A stretch of DNA of 64,000 bases from Streptomyces sp. Y2F8-2 (GTDB lineage Bacteria; Actinomycetota; Actinomycetes; Streptomycetales; Streptomycetaceae). The notes under the pieces were generated by a model. The model saw nothing but the letters and a program-made list of their open reading frames with translations. It was not told where the DNA came from and searched no databases. Positions 49,045 through 57,432 of the stretch are shown in pieces. How positions within the stretch are numbered: position 1 is the stretch's first letter; the number at the start of each line of letters is the position of its first letter. The stretch lies in NCBI RefSeq assembly GCF_014905555.1, contig NZ_BNGS01000001.1:124001-188000 (forward strand). The letters run 5' to 3'. The position numbers were made by a program, and so were the translations under genes.

Positions 49045-49125
49045 GGGATCAAGCGTGCCATCCCGGACTGACAGTCGGAAGCGGAGCGCCTCCGGCGGGG
49101 TGAGAGCGGAGGGGGTGGTTGCGCC

Positions 49126-50352
49126 CTACGCCGTCGCCTCCTTCAGCGGGCGGGACGGGTCCGACAGCAGTGCGGGGTTCATGGGGACGCCCGATTCGAT
49201 CAGGCGGCGGCCCTGCGCCAGGTCCCGGGGGCGGCCCACGGCCAGCAGGGCCACCAGGCGGCCCTCGCGAAGCCAGCAGACCGTCCAGGCCGCGCCCTCG
49301 GGGTCGCCGCGCCACACCGTCGTGTCGGCGGACGCGTGGTGGCCCACGTACTGGACGAACCGGCCGAACTGCTCCGACCAGAAGTACGGCACCGGGTCGT
49401 ACGCCACCGGTGTCTGGCCGATGATGTTCGCGGCCACCGTACGCGGTCCCTGGAGGGCGTTGTCCCAGTGGTGGACGAGCAGGCGCTCCTCGTAGCGGCC
49501 CGACGGGAAGGACGCGCAGTCACCGACCGCGTACACGTCCGGCAACGAGGTGCGCAGATGGTCGTCGGCCAGCACCTCGCCGTGCACGCCCAGCTCGATC
49601 CCGGACCCGGCCAGCCAGGCCGTGGCGGGCCGGGCCCCGATGCCCACCACCACCGCCCCGGCCGGCACCCGGGAGCCGTCGTCCAGCACCACCGCCCCCG
49701 GCTCGATGCGCTCCACGCGCGCGTGCGTGCGCAGCTCGGCCCCGCTGTCCGCGTACCAGGCCGTCATCGGCGCCGCCACCTCCGCCGGCAGTGCCCCGGC
49801 GAGCGGCCGGTCCGCGGCCTCCACCACGGTCACCGCGCAGCCCGCCTCGCGCGCGGCGGTGGCGAACTCGGCGCCGATCCAGCCCGCGCCGACGACCACG
49901 ATGTCGTGCTGCCGGGCGAGCACCGGCCGCAGCCGCTCGGCGTCGTCCAGCGTGCGCAGCAGATGCACGCCGGGGACGCCCTCCGCGCCCGGCAAGCGGA
50001 TCGGTTCGGCCCCGGTCGCGATGACCAGGACGTCGTACGCGACGGGGCCCCGCTCGGTGTCCAGCTCGTGGTCCTCCGGGCGCAGGCCGGTCGCCTCGCG
50101 GCCCAGCTCCAGCTCGATGTCCAGCGCTTCGAAGTCGACGTCGAAGGCGGAGTCCTCGGCCTTGCCGAGCAGCACCGCCTTGGACAGCGGCGGCCTGTCG
50201 TACGGCTGGTGCGGCTCCGCGCCGATCAGCGTCACACCGCCGGCGAAGCCCTGTTCCCGCAGGGCGACCGCGGTCTGCACCCCGGCCATGCCCGCGCCCA
50301 CGACGACGACGCGCCGTGCCGTACCGCCCCGTGCCTGCGTCTGCTCGCTCAC
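49126..50352 (-). CDS. NAD(P)/FAD-dependent oxidoreductase, ferredoxin reductase-like
   Basis: A 408-residue flavoprotein of the BphA4/AIF-like disulfide-free reductase group. GTG at 50352. FAD fold VVVVGAGMAGVQTAVALREQG at residue 15, NAD fold IVVVGAGWIGAEFATAAREAG at about 150, ATG motif VIATGAEP, and the second FAD motif VYAVGDCASF. The C-terminal reductase domain has HWDNALQGPRTVAANI and PYFWSEQFGRFVQYVG. It should transfer electrons from NAD(P)H to a ferredoxin or Rieske protein, but no partner is adjacent. A palindromic operator overlaps its predicted promoter. Confidence 0.9.
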   Translation of the reverse strand: MSEQTQARGGTARRVVVVGAGMAGVQTAVALREQGFAGGVTLIGAEPHQPYDRPPLSKAVLLGKAEDSAFDVDFEALDIELELGREATGLRPEDHELDTERGPVAYDVLVIATGAEPIRLPGAEGVPGVHLLRTLDDAERLRPVLARQHDIVVVGAGWIGAEFATAAREAGCAVTVVEAADRPLAGALPAEVAAPMTAWYADSGAELRTHARVERIEPGAVVLDDGSRVPAGAVVVGIGARPATAWLAGSGIELGVHGEVLADDHLRTSLPDVYAVGDCASFPSGRYEERLLVHHWDNALQGPRTVAANIIGQTPVAYDPVPYFWSEQFGRFVQYVGHHASADTTVWRGDPEGAAWTVCWLREGRLVALLAVGRPRDLAQGRRLIESGVPMNPALLSDPSRPLKEATA

Positions 50353-50368
50353 CTGATCACCATAGACA

Positions 50369-50398
50369 ACTGACGAATTGTCAGTCAGGGGGCGTGCT
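50369..50398 (-). promoter_or_regulatory. Promoter with overlapping palindromic operator for the FAD reductase gene
   Basis: Minus strand boxes CTGACT (50393-50398) and TATGGT (50369-50374) are 18 bases apart. Between and over them is ACTGAC-N5-GTCAGT (50379-50395), a TetR-type palindrome. The start codon is about 10 bases after the predicted transcription start. Confidence 0.55.
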
Positions 50399-50439
50399 GA
50401 GTGACGTCCTGCACAGCCCTGGGCCGGGGGGAGGCTGTC

Positions 50440-50469
50440 TTACAAGTGCGGCGCTCCGCGGGCTAGGGT
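50440..50469 (+). promoter_or_regulatory. Predicted promoter of the thiOSG operon
   Basis: TTACAA (50440-50445) and TAGGGT (50464-50469), 18 bases apart, placing the start about 50476, just before the TPP aptamer. Confidence 0.55.
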
Positions 50470-50481
50470 TGCCACCGTAAG

Positions 50482-50576
50482 CACTCGCGGGAGCCCGGCG
50501 CACCGGGCTGAGAGGGAGGCTGGGACGGCCTCCGACCGTACGAACCTGATCCGGGTCATGCCGGCGAAGGGAGGGG
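50482..50576 (+). promoter_or_regulatory. TPP (THI-box) riboswitch
   Basis: Diagnostic TPP aptamer sequences are present: GGGAGCCC and GGGCTGAGA form the P2/J arms, a P3 hairpin with GGAGGC/GCCTCC follows, then GAACCTGATCCGGGTCATGC and CGGCGAAGGGAGG. The Shine-Dalgarno sequence GGGAGGGG (50569-50576) is the 3' side of the aptamer, 10 bases before the thiO ATG, so thiamine pyrophosphate would block translation directly. Confidence 0.96.
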
Positions 50577-50586
50577 CTGGACGCCC

Positions 50587-51786
50587 ATGTCGCGTACACC
50601 GGACGAACCGTCGACATCGCGCGATGCGTCGACCGTGTCGGACGTCCTCGTCATCGGGGGCGGGATCATCGGTCTGGTCACCGCCTGGCGGGCGGCGCAG
50701 CGCGGGTTCGCCACGGCCGTGGTGGATCCGGAGCCGGGCGGCGGAGCCGCGCAGGTGGCCGCCGGAATGCTGGCCGCCGTCACCGAGCTGCACTACGGGG
50801 AGCAGACGCTGCTCGCCCTGAACCTCGCCTCCGCGCGCCGTTACCCGGACTTCGCCGCCGAGCTGACCGAGGCCACCGGCCGGGACCTGGGCCACCGCCG
50901 CTGCGGCACGCTCGCCGTCGCGCTCGACGCCGACGACCGCGCCGAGCTGCGCGAACTGCACGCCCTTCAGCAGCGCTCGGGGCTGGAGTCGGAGTGGCTG
51001 AGCGGGCGGGAGTGCCGCCGTCTGGAACCGATGCTCGCGCCGGGTGTGCGCGGGGGGCTCAGGGTCGACGGCGACCACCAGATCGACCCGCGCCGCCTCG
51101 CCGCGGCCCTGGTGACGGCCTGTGAACGCGCCGGGGTCGTCTTCCACCGGGTGTGGGCCGAGCGGCTCACGGTGGTGCGGGAGCGGGCCTGCGGGGTGCG
51201 GACCGCCGACGGCACCGAGCTCGCCGCCGGGCAGATCGTCCTCGCCGCGGGCAGCCTCAGCGGGCGGCTCGCGGGCGTCCCGGACGACGTCCTGCCGCCC
51301 GTACGTCCCGTGAAGGGGCAGGTGCTGCGGCTGACCGTGCCCGAGCGGTACGCGCCGTTCCTGAGCCGTACGGTGCGCGCCGTCGTCCGCGGTGGCGCGA
51401 TCTACCTCGTGCCGCGCGAGAACGGCGAGCTGGTGGTCGGCGCGACCAGCGAGGAGCTGGGCTGGGACACCACGGTCACCGCGGGCGGGGTGTACGAACT
51501 GCTGCGGGACGCGCACGAGCTGGTGCCCGGGATCACCGAGCTGCCCCTCACCGAGACGCGGGCGGGTCTTCGCCCGGGCTCCCCGGACAACGCGCCGCTG
51601 CTCGGCCCCACCGAGCTGGACGGCCTGCTGCTGGCCACCGGCCACTACCGCAACGGTGTCCTGCTCACCCCGGTCACCGGCGACATCATGGCGCACGTGC
51701 TGACCACCGGTGAGCTTCCCGAGGAGGCCCGTCCCTTCACCCCCCGGCGTTTCACCGCCGCCGCAGTCACGGAGCAGCCCGTATGA
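50587..51786 (+). CDS. thiO: Glycine oxidase ThiO
   Basis: A 399-residue FAD oxidase that makes dehydroglycine for thiazole synthesis. ATG at 50587. The FAD fold VLVIGGGIIGLVTAWRAAQRG is at residue 20; GGGAAQVAAGMLAAVTELHYGE and the C-terminal ELDGLLLATGHYRNGVLLTPVTG are ThiO signatures. First gene of the TPP-controlled operon; its stop overlaps the thiS start (ATGA). The use of ThiO rather than the radical enzyme ThiH marks aerobic thiazole synthesis. Confidence 0.96.
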   Translation: MSRTPDEPSTSRDASTVSDVLVIGGGIIGLVTAWRAAQRGFATAVVDPEPGGGAAQVAAGMLAAVTELHYGEQTLLALNLASARRYPDFAAELTEATGRDLGHRRCGTLAVALDADDRAELRELHALQQRSGLESEWLSGRECRRLEPMLAPGVRGGLRVDGDHQIDPRRLAAALVTACERAGVVFHRVWAERLTVVRERACGVRTADGTELAAGQIVLAAGSLSGRLAGVPDDVLPPVRPVKGQVLRLTVPERYAPFLSRTVRAVVRGGAIYLVPRENGELVVGATSEELGWDTTVTAGGVYELLRDAHELVPGITELPLTETRAGLRPGSPDNAPLLGPTELDGLLLATGHYRNGVLLTPVTGDIMAHVLTTGELPEEARPFTPRRFTAAAVTEQPV

Positions 51787-51983
51787 ACATCTCGGTCAAC
51801 GGGAAGACCCGCGAGGTCACCCCCGGTGTCGCGCTCGACGCGGTGGTGCGGAGCCTGACCGCCGCCCCCTCGGGCGTGGCCGCCGCCGTCAACGAAACCG
51901 TCGTACCGCGCGCGCAGTGGGCGTCGACGTCCCTCAGCGAGGGAGACCGCGTCGAGGTCCTCACCGCCGTCCAAGGAGGCTGA
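51783..51983 (+). CDS. thiS: Sulfur carrier protein ThiS
   Basis: A 66-residue ubiquitin-like protein that carries the thiazole sulfur as a C-terminal thiocarboxylate. ATG at 51783 overlaps the thiO stop. Begins MNISVNGKTREVTPG, contains VAAAVNETVVPRAQW, and ends EVLTAVQGG with the required Gly-Gly C-terminus. Three bases separate it from thiG. Confidence 0.96.
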   Translation: MNISVNGKTREVTPGVALDAVVRSLTAAPSGVAAAVNETVVPRAQWASTSLSEGDRVEVLTAVQGG

Positions 51984-52781
<798 letters not shown>

Positions 52782-52868
52782 GCCGGACCGGAGGAGGTCG
52801 CGTCACAGGTCGGCTGCAGTCGGGCTCCGGTGTCCTCGCAGCGGACGGTGAGTGACAGTGCGCCCTCG

Positions 52869-52874
52869 TAGACT
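52869..52874 (+). promoter_or_regulatory. -10 element suggesting a leaderless kinase message
   Basis: TAGACT ends seven bases before GTG 52882, so transcription may start at the start codon itself. No good -35 box was found at the matching distance. Confidence 0.45.
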
Positions 52875-52881
52875 CACCAGC

Positions 52882-54795
52882 GTGGATACGACCCTTCAGG
52901 ACCCTCTCGTCGGGCAGGTGCTCGACGGCCGCTATCGCGTCGACGCGCGGATCGCGGTCGGCGGGATGGCCACGGTCTACCGGGCCCTGGACACCCGCCT
53001 GGACCGTGTGCTCGCGCTGAAGGTGATGCACCCGACGCTGGCGGCCGACGGCTCGTTCGTCGACCGCTTCATACGGGAGGCCAAGTCGGTCGCCCGTCTC
53101 GACCACCCGAACGTCGTGCAGGTTTTCGATCAGGGTGCCGACGGCTCGTACGTCTACCTCGCCATGGAGTACGTCGCCGGCTGCACCCTGCGGGACGTGC
53201 TGCGCGAGCGCGGGGCGCTGCAGCCGCGCGCGGCCCTGGACATCCTGGAGCCGGTGCTGGCCGCCCTGGGGGCCGCGCACCGCGCCGGGTTCGTGCACCG
53301 GGACATGAAGCCGGAGAACGTCCTCATAGGTGACGACGGCCGGGTCAAGGTGGCCGATTTCGGCCTCGTCCGGTCCGTCGACACCGTCACCAGCACGACG
53401 GGCGCCGTCCTCGGCACCGTCTCCTACCTCGCCCCGGAGCAGATCGAGCACGGCACGGCCGACCCGCGGGTCGACGTGTACGCGTGCGGGGTCGTCCTCC
53501 ACGAGATGCTGACCGGCGCCAAGCCGCACCACGGCGACTCCCCCGCCCAGGTGCTCTACCAGCATCTGAACGAGGACGTGCCCCCGCCGTCGGCTGCCGT
53601 GCCCGGGCTGTCCGTCGAACTCGACGACCTGGTCGCATCGGCGACCGCGCGCAACCCCGAGCTGCGCCCGGCGGACGCGGTGGCGCTGCTGGGTCAGGTG
53701 CTCCAAGCCCGTGGCGCGCTGACCGACGAGCAACTGGACGCCGTGCCGCCGGGGGCCGTCGCCGCGGAGCACGACAACGCCGAGGACCGCACGAGCGTGA
53801 TCCCGCGCCTGCTGCCGACCCGCCCCGTGGGCGAGGACCGGGAGGCCGTCCTCAACCGGACGAGCCGGCTTCAGACCCCGCCGCCCGAGCCGCCCCGGCG
53901 CCCGGCGCGGCCCCGGCGCGGGCTGTACGCGCTGGTCCTCGCCGTGCTGGTGGTGTTCGGTGTGGGCACGGGGGTCTGGTACATCAACTCGGGCCAGTTC
54001 ACCAAGGTCCCGCCGCTGCTGGCGAAGACGGAGGGCGAGGCACGGGCCAGGCTGAAGAAGGCCGGTCTCGAGGTCAAGCAGGTCAAGCACGCCTACAGCG
54101 ACACGGTGAGGCGCGGCACGGTGATCAGCACCGATCCGGCGGTGGGTGCGCGGATCCGCTCCCACGACGCGGTGACGCTGACACTCTCGGACGGTCCCGA
54201 GACGGTGCAGGTGCCCGATCTGAAGGGTTACCCGCTGGACCAGGCGCAGGCCCGGCTGAAGAAGGACGGCCTGGTGCCGGGCATGGTCACACAGGCGTTC
54301 AGCGAGGACGTGCCCAAGGGCTCCGTGATCGGCACGGACCCGGAGGCGGGGACCGAGCGGCACGGCGGTTCGGCGATCGCGCTCACCGTCAGCAAGGGCA
54401 GCCCGGTGGACGTGCCCGACGTGGTGGGCGCCTCCATCGAGGACGCGACGTCACAGCTCCAGGACGTGGGCCTGCAGGTGAAGATCGCCGACACGCAGGT
54501 CACCTCCGAGTACGACGCCGGGAAGGTCGCCCAGCAGTCGCCGGGCGCGGGCAAGCAGGCCGGTGAGGGCGACACCGTCACGCTGACGCTCTCCAAGGGC
54601 CCCGAGATGGTCCAGGTGCCGGACGTGACCGGGCAGAACGTCGACGACGCCAAGAAGGCGCTCGAGGCCGCGGGTTTCCAGGTCGAGGAGGACCGGGGTC
54701 TGCTGGGCCTGTTCGGCGACACGGTGAAGAGCCAGTCGGTCAAGGGCGGGGACAAGGCTCCGAAGGGTTCGACGATCACGATCAAGATCCGCTAG
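52882..54795 (+). CDS. PASTA-domain serine/threonine protein kinase
   Basis: A 637-residue receptor-type kinase. GTG at 52882 (DTTLQDPLVGQVLDGRYRV) is preferred because kinase homology starts there and a -10 box precedes it; GTG 52852 is an alternative. Kinase motifs: IAVGGMATVYRA glycine loop, LALKVMH (Lys), HRDMKPENVL catalytic loop, VADFGLVRS (DFG) and LAPEQI. One transmembrane helix near residue 365 (LYALVLAVLVVFGVGTGVWYI in part). Four extracellular PASTA repeats follow, which in homologues bind peptidoglycan fragments or lipid II. Likely senses cell wall status; its proximity to the dcw cluster and an Rv2175c homologue supports this. Confidence 0.94.
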   Translation: MDTTLQDPLVGQVLDGRYRVDARIAVGGMATVYRALDTRLDRVLALKVMHPTLAADGSFVDRFIREAKSVARLDHPNVVQVFDQGADGSYVYLAMEYVAGCTLRDVLRERGALQPRAALDILEPVLAALGAAHRAGFVHRDMKPENVLIGDDGRVKVADFGLVRSVDTVTSTTGAVLGTVSYLAPEQIEHGTADPRVDVYACGVVLHEMLTGAKPHHGDSPAQVLYQHLNEDVPPPSAAVPGLSVELDDLVASATARNPELRPADAVALLGQVLQARGALTDEQLDAVPPGAVAAEHDNAEDRTSVIPRLLPTRPVGEDREAVLNRTSRLQTPPPEPPRRPARPRRGLYALVLAVLVVFGVGTGVWYINSGQFTKVPPLLAKTEGEARARLKKAGLEVKQVKHAYSDTVRRGTVISTDPAVGARIRSHDAVTLTLSDGPETVQVPDLKGYPLDQAQARLKKDGLVPGMVTQAFSEDVPKGSVIGTDPEAGTERHGGSAIALTVSKGSPVDVPDVVGASIEDATSQLQDVGLQVKIADTQVTSEYDAGKVAQQSPGAGKQAGEGDTVTLTLSKGPEMVQVPDVTGQNVDDAKKALEAAGFQVEEDRGLLGLFGDTVKSQSVKGGDKAPKGSTITIKIR

Positions 54796-54847
54796 CAGGC
54801 CGATGGCCGAGGACCGGGCGCCCGGGACGGCGTGACACCCTTGGGGG

Positions 54848-55747
54848 GTGAGCACTGAGCAGTCCCCCGGCGCCCCCGGATCCTTCGGCCCCTCCCGCAA
54901 CCCGATCGGCAGCCACGTCCCGGTGGCCGGTGGGCTGAACTCCGTCGGGCTGGCCTACGCCCGCGACATCGGGGCCGAGACGGTACAGGTCTTCGTGGCC
55001 AACCCGCGCGGCTGGGCGACGCCCGTCGGCAGTCCGCGTCAGGACGAGGAGTTCCGGGCCGCGTGCGCCGCCGAGTCCGTCCCGGTGTACGTCCACGCGC
55101 CGTACCTGATCAACTTCGGCTCGCACACCGAGGCGACCGTGGACAGGTCGGTGGAGTCGCTGAGGCACTCGCTGCGGCGCGGCCGCCGGATCGGGGCGCG
55201 GGGCGTGGTCGTGCACACCGGCAGCGCGACCGGCGGCCGGGACCGTTCGGTGGCGCTGAAGCAGGTACGGGAGCGCATGCTGCCGCTGCTGGACGAGCTG
55301 ACGCACGACGACGACCCGTGGCTGCTGCTGGAGTCGACCGCGGGCCAGGGGGCCTCACTGTGCTCCCGCACCTGGGACTTCGGGCCGTACTTCGAGGCCC
55401 TGGACGCCCATCCCAAGCTCGGTGTCTGCCTGGACACCTGCCACATCTTCGCGGCCGGGCACGACCTGACCGGGCCGGACGGGGCGCACCAGACGCTGGA
55501 CCTGCTGGTGGACACCGTCGGCGAGGGCCGGCTCAAACTGATCCACGCCAACGACTCACAGGAGGCGGTCGGCGCCCACCGGGACCGTCACGCGAACATA
55601 GGCGCCGGCCACATCGGCGAGGCCCCGTTCCGCGCGCTGATGACGCACCCGGCTACCGAGGGCGTGCCGCTGATCATCGAGACGCCCGGTCGCAAGGAAG
55701 GGCACGCGGCGGACGTGGAGCGGCTGAAGAAGCTGCGGGACGGCTGA
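54848..55747 (+). CDS. AP endonuclease family 2 (endonuclease IV-like) protein
   Basis: A 299-residue TIM-barrel metalloenzyme. GTG at 54848 within GGGGGGTGAGC. Metal-site and family segments: IGSHVPVAGGLNSVGLAYARDIGAETVQVFVANPRGW (parts), YVHAPYLINFGS, GVVVHTGSATGG, LLLESTAGQG, VCLDTCHIFAAGHDL and LIHANDSQ, with HRDRHANIGAGHIGEAPF. All trinuclear zinc ligands of endonuclease IV appear present. Expected to cut DNA at abasic sites in base-excision repair. The gene stands alone between the kinase gene and a convergent oxidoreductase. Confidence 0.92.
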   Translation: MSTEQSPGAPGSFGPSRNPIGSHVPVAGGLNSVGLAYARDIGAETVQVFVANPRGWATPVGSPRQDEEFRAACAAESVPVYVHAPYLINFGSHTEATVDRSVESLRHSLRRGRRIGARGVVVHTGSATGGRDRSVALKQVRERMLPLLDELTHDDDPWLLLESTAGQGASLCSRTWDFGPYFEALDAHPKLGVCLDTCHIFAAGHDLTGPDGAHQTLDLLVDTVGEGRLKLIHANDSQEAVGAHRDRHANIGAGHIGEAPFRALMTHPATEGVPLIIETPGRKEGHAADVERLKKLRDG

Positions 55748-55765
55748 CCCGTAGCCGCCCCGGGG

Positions 55766-56398
55766 TCAGAGCTCGGGGCCGTCCCCGGGCTCCTCCTGGT
55801 AGGAGTAGCGCTGCTCCTTCCACGGGTCACCGATGTTGTGGTACCCGCGCTCCTCCCAGAAGCCGCGCCGATCGGTGGTCATGTACTCGACGCCGCGGAC
55901 CCACTTGGGGCCCTTCCAGGCGTACAGGTGCGGCACGATCAGGCGCAGCGGGAAGCCGTGTTCCGCGGTGAGCAGTTCGCCGTCCTTGTGCGTGGCGAAG
56001 ATCGTGCTGTCGGAGGCGAAGTCGGACAGGCGCAGATTGGAGCTGAATCCGTACTCCGCCCACACCATCACGTGGGTGACGGTGGGCGCGGGCGGGGCGA
56101 TCTCCAGGATGGTACGGGCCGGGATGCCGCCCCATTCGGCGCCGACCATGCTGAACTTCGTCACGCAGTGCAGATCGGCCACGACGGTCGCGTACGGCAG
56201 TGACGTGAACTCCTCGTGGTTCCAGCAGCGCTTCTCGCCGTCCGCGGTGGCGCCGAAGACCCGGAACTCCCAGCGCTCGGAGCGGAACTTGGGCACGGGA
56301 CCGTAGTGCGTGACCGGCCAGCCCCGCTGGAGTCGCTGTCCCGGCGGAAGCTGTGACCGTGCCGTTTCTCCAGATTCGCGCTCCACCGGATGACCCAT
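55766..56398 (-). CDS. Sulfite oxidase-like (YedY family) molybdopterin oxidoreductase
   Basis: A 210-residue protein. ATG at 56398 (MGHPVERESGETARS); a longer frame lacks homology. The oxidoreductase molybdopterin domain is visible from WEFRVFGATADGEKRCWNHEEF. The molybdenum-ligating Cys is in VVADLHCVTKFS, and the WGGIPARTILE and DREGFWEERGYHNIGDPW-type C-terminal segments (here DRRGFWEERGYHNIGDPW) match the family. No twin-arginine signal is seen, so it is probably cytoplasmic. Physiological substrate unknown; members reduce methionine sulfoxides or oxidise sulfite-like compounds. Divergent from bfr. Confidence 0.92.
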   Translation of the reverse strand: MGHPVERESGETARSQLPPGQRLQRGWPVTHYGPVPKFRSERWEFRVFGATADGEKRCWNHEEFTSLPYATVVADLHCVTKFSMVGAEWGGIPARTILEIAPPAPTVTHVMVWAEYGFSSNLRLSDFASDSTIFATHKDGELLTAEHGFPLRLIVPHLYAWKGPKWVRGVEYMTTDRRGFWEERGYHNIGDPWKEQRYSYQEEPGDGPEL

Positions 56399-56551
56399 GA
56401 CTCCATCCTGACAGACCGCGGAGGGTGCACATGACCAGCCCGGTTTCAATTTGGGACATCTCATACTAAGCGTGAACTTACTGGACGCTCCTGGGAGCCA
56501 GTGCCATGATGCGGCGCAGCCCGCTCGTCCCCGCCCGGAAGGATCCCCGCC

Positions 56552-57031
56552 ATGCAGGGCGACCCAGAGGTCATCGAATTCCTCAACGAGCAGCTCACCG
56601 GTGAGCTGACCGCGATCAACCAGTACTTCCTGCACGCGAAGATGCAGGAGAACCTCGGGTGGTACAAGCTCGCCAGGTACACGCGGCGGGAGTCGTTCGA
56701 CGAGATGAAGCACGCGGAGGTGCTCACCGACCGCATCCTCTTCCTCGAGGGCCTGCCGAACTACCAGCGACTCTTCCATGTGCGGGTGGGGCAGACCGTC
56801 AGGGAGATGTTCGAGGCGGACCGGCAGATCGAGGTGGAGGCGATCGACCGGCTCAGGCGCGGGATCAAGGTGATGCGGGAGAAGGGCGACATCACCTCCG
56901 CGAACATCTTCGAGTCGATCCTGGCGGACGAGGAGCACCACATCGACTACCTGGACACCCAGCTGGACCTGCTGGAGAAGCTGGGCGACGCGCTGTACAT
57001 CTCCCAGGTCATCGAACAGCCGGAGAGCTAG
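56552..57031 (+). CDS. bfr: Bacterioferritin
   Basis: A 159-residue four-helix iron-storage protein forming 24-mers. ATG at 56552 (MQGDPEVIEFLNEQLTGELTAINQYFLHAKM). Ferroxidase residues are present: Glu-18 in TGELTAINQYF, ESFDEMKHAEVL (Glu, haem-ligand Met and His), EADRQIEVEAI and ILADEEHHIDYL. It converges with the ferredoxin gene bfd, the two sharing one bidirectional terminator hairpin. Confidence 0.97.
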   Translation: MQGDPEVIEFLNEQLTGELTAINQYFLHAKMQENLGWYKLARYTRRESFDEMKHAEVLTDRILFLEGLPNYQRLFHVRVGQTVREMFEADRQIEVEAIDRLRRGIKVMREKGDITSANIFESILADEEHHIDYLDTQLDLLEKLGDALYISQVIEQPES

Positions 57032-57074
57032 GGTCTTTCGTTTGGATCCGGCATGATCCAAACGAAAGGCCCTA
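57029..57074. terminator. Bidirectional terminator between bfr and bfd
   Basis: A 14-base perfect stem, CTTTCGTTTGGATC (57035-57048) with GATCCAAACGAAAG (57055-57068), extends outward with TAGGG/CCCTA to include both stop codons. The A+T-rich stem is unusual in this window. Confidence 0.88.
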
Positions 57075-57305
57075 CGCGGCTTCTTCCAGGCCGGAGAGGC
57101 CGGCCAGGCCGGACAGCGCCGGCTCGGCGATCTCGGGGCGGGGGCACGCGCCGCGCCCCAGCAGCGCCTGGATCCTCCGTACGCAGGAACCGCAGTCCGT
57201 GCCCGCCTTGCAGGCGGAGGCGATCTGCCGCGGAGTGCAGGCGCCGTTCTCCGCGTGCTGCCTCACCTGCTGCTCGGTGATGCCGAAGCAACTGCAGACA
57301 TACAC
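57072..57305 (-). CDS. bfd: Bacterioferritin-associated (2Fe-2S) ferredoxin
   Basis: A 77-residue BFD-like [2Fe-2S] protein. GTG at 57305 chosen because GGGAGG lies eight bases upstream; the frame could start at 57314 or 57338. The four cluster cysteines are in VYVCSCFGITEQ (C-x-C) and KAGTDCGSCVRRI (C-x2-C). In other bacteria Bfd reduces the ferric core of bacterioferritin to release iron. An iron box just upstream (57331-57349) indicates repression in iron sufficiency. The Ala/Leu-rich tail of about 15 residues is extra to the canonical protein. Confidence 0.93.
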   Translation of the reverse strand: MYVCSCFGITEQQVRQHAENGACTPRQIASACKAGTDCGSCVRRIQALLGRGACPRPEIAEPALSGLAGLSGLEEAA

Positions 57306-57330
57306 GCGGTACACCTCCCGCCGAGATCGA

Positions 57331-57349
57331 TAAGGCAAACCTAACCTTA
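57331..57349 (-). promoter_or_regulatory. DmdR/IdeR iron box upstream of bfd
   Basis: On the minus strand TAAGGTTAGGTTTGCCTTA matches the 19-base IdeR/DtxR consensus at 16 positions (counting A/T-degenerate sites), 26 bases before the bfd start. Iron-bound DmdR should repress bfd. Confidence 0.85.
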
Positions 57350-57375
57350 CCTGTCCCGCCGGGGGTGCAACAGCA

Positions 57376-57411
57376 GAGTGGGGCGCGGATCGTGTGATCC
57401 GCGCCCCACTC
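57376..57411 (-). terminator. Terminator of the DAHP synthase gene
   Basis: Perfect 16-base arms (57376-57391 and 57396-57411) with a GTGT loop, starting 21 bases after the aroH stop on the minus strand. Confidence 0.85.
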
Positions 57412-57432
57412 GCGTCGGTCGGCGCCCGCGGG

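Noticed and set aside
50440..51696. 418-residue minus-strand frame over the TPP riboswitch and thiO
   Set aside because: Antisense to the riboswitch and thiO; no recognisable motif.
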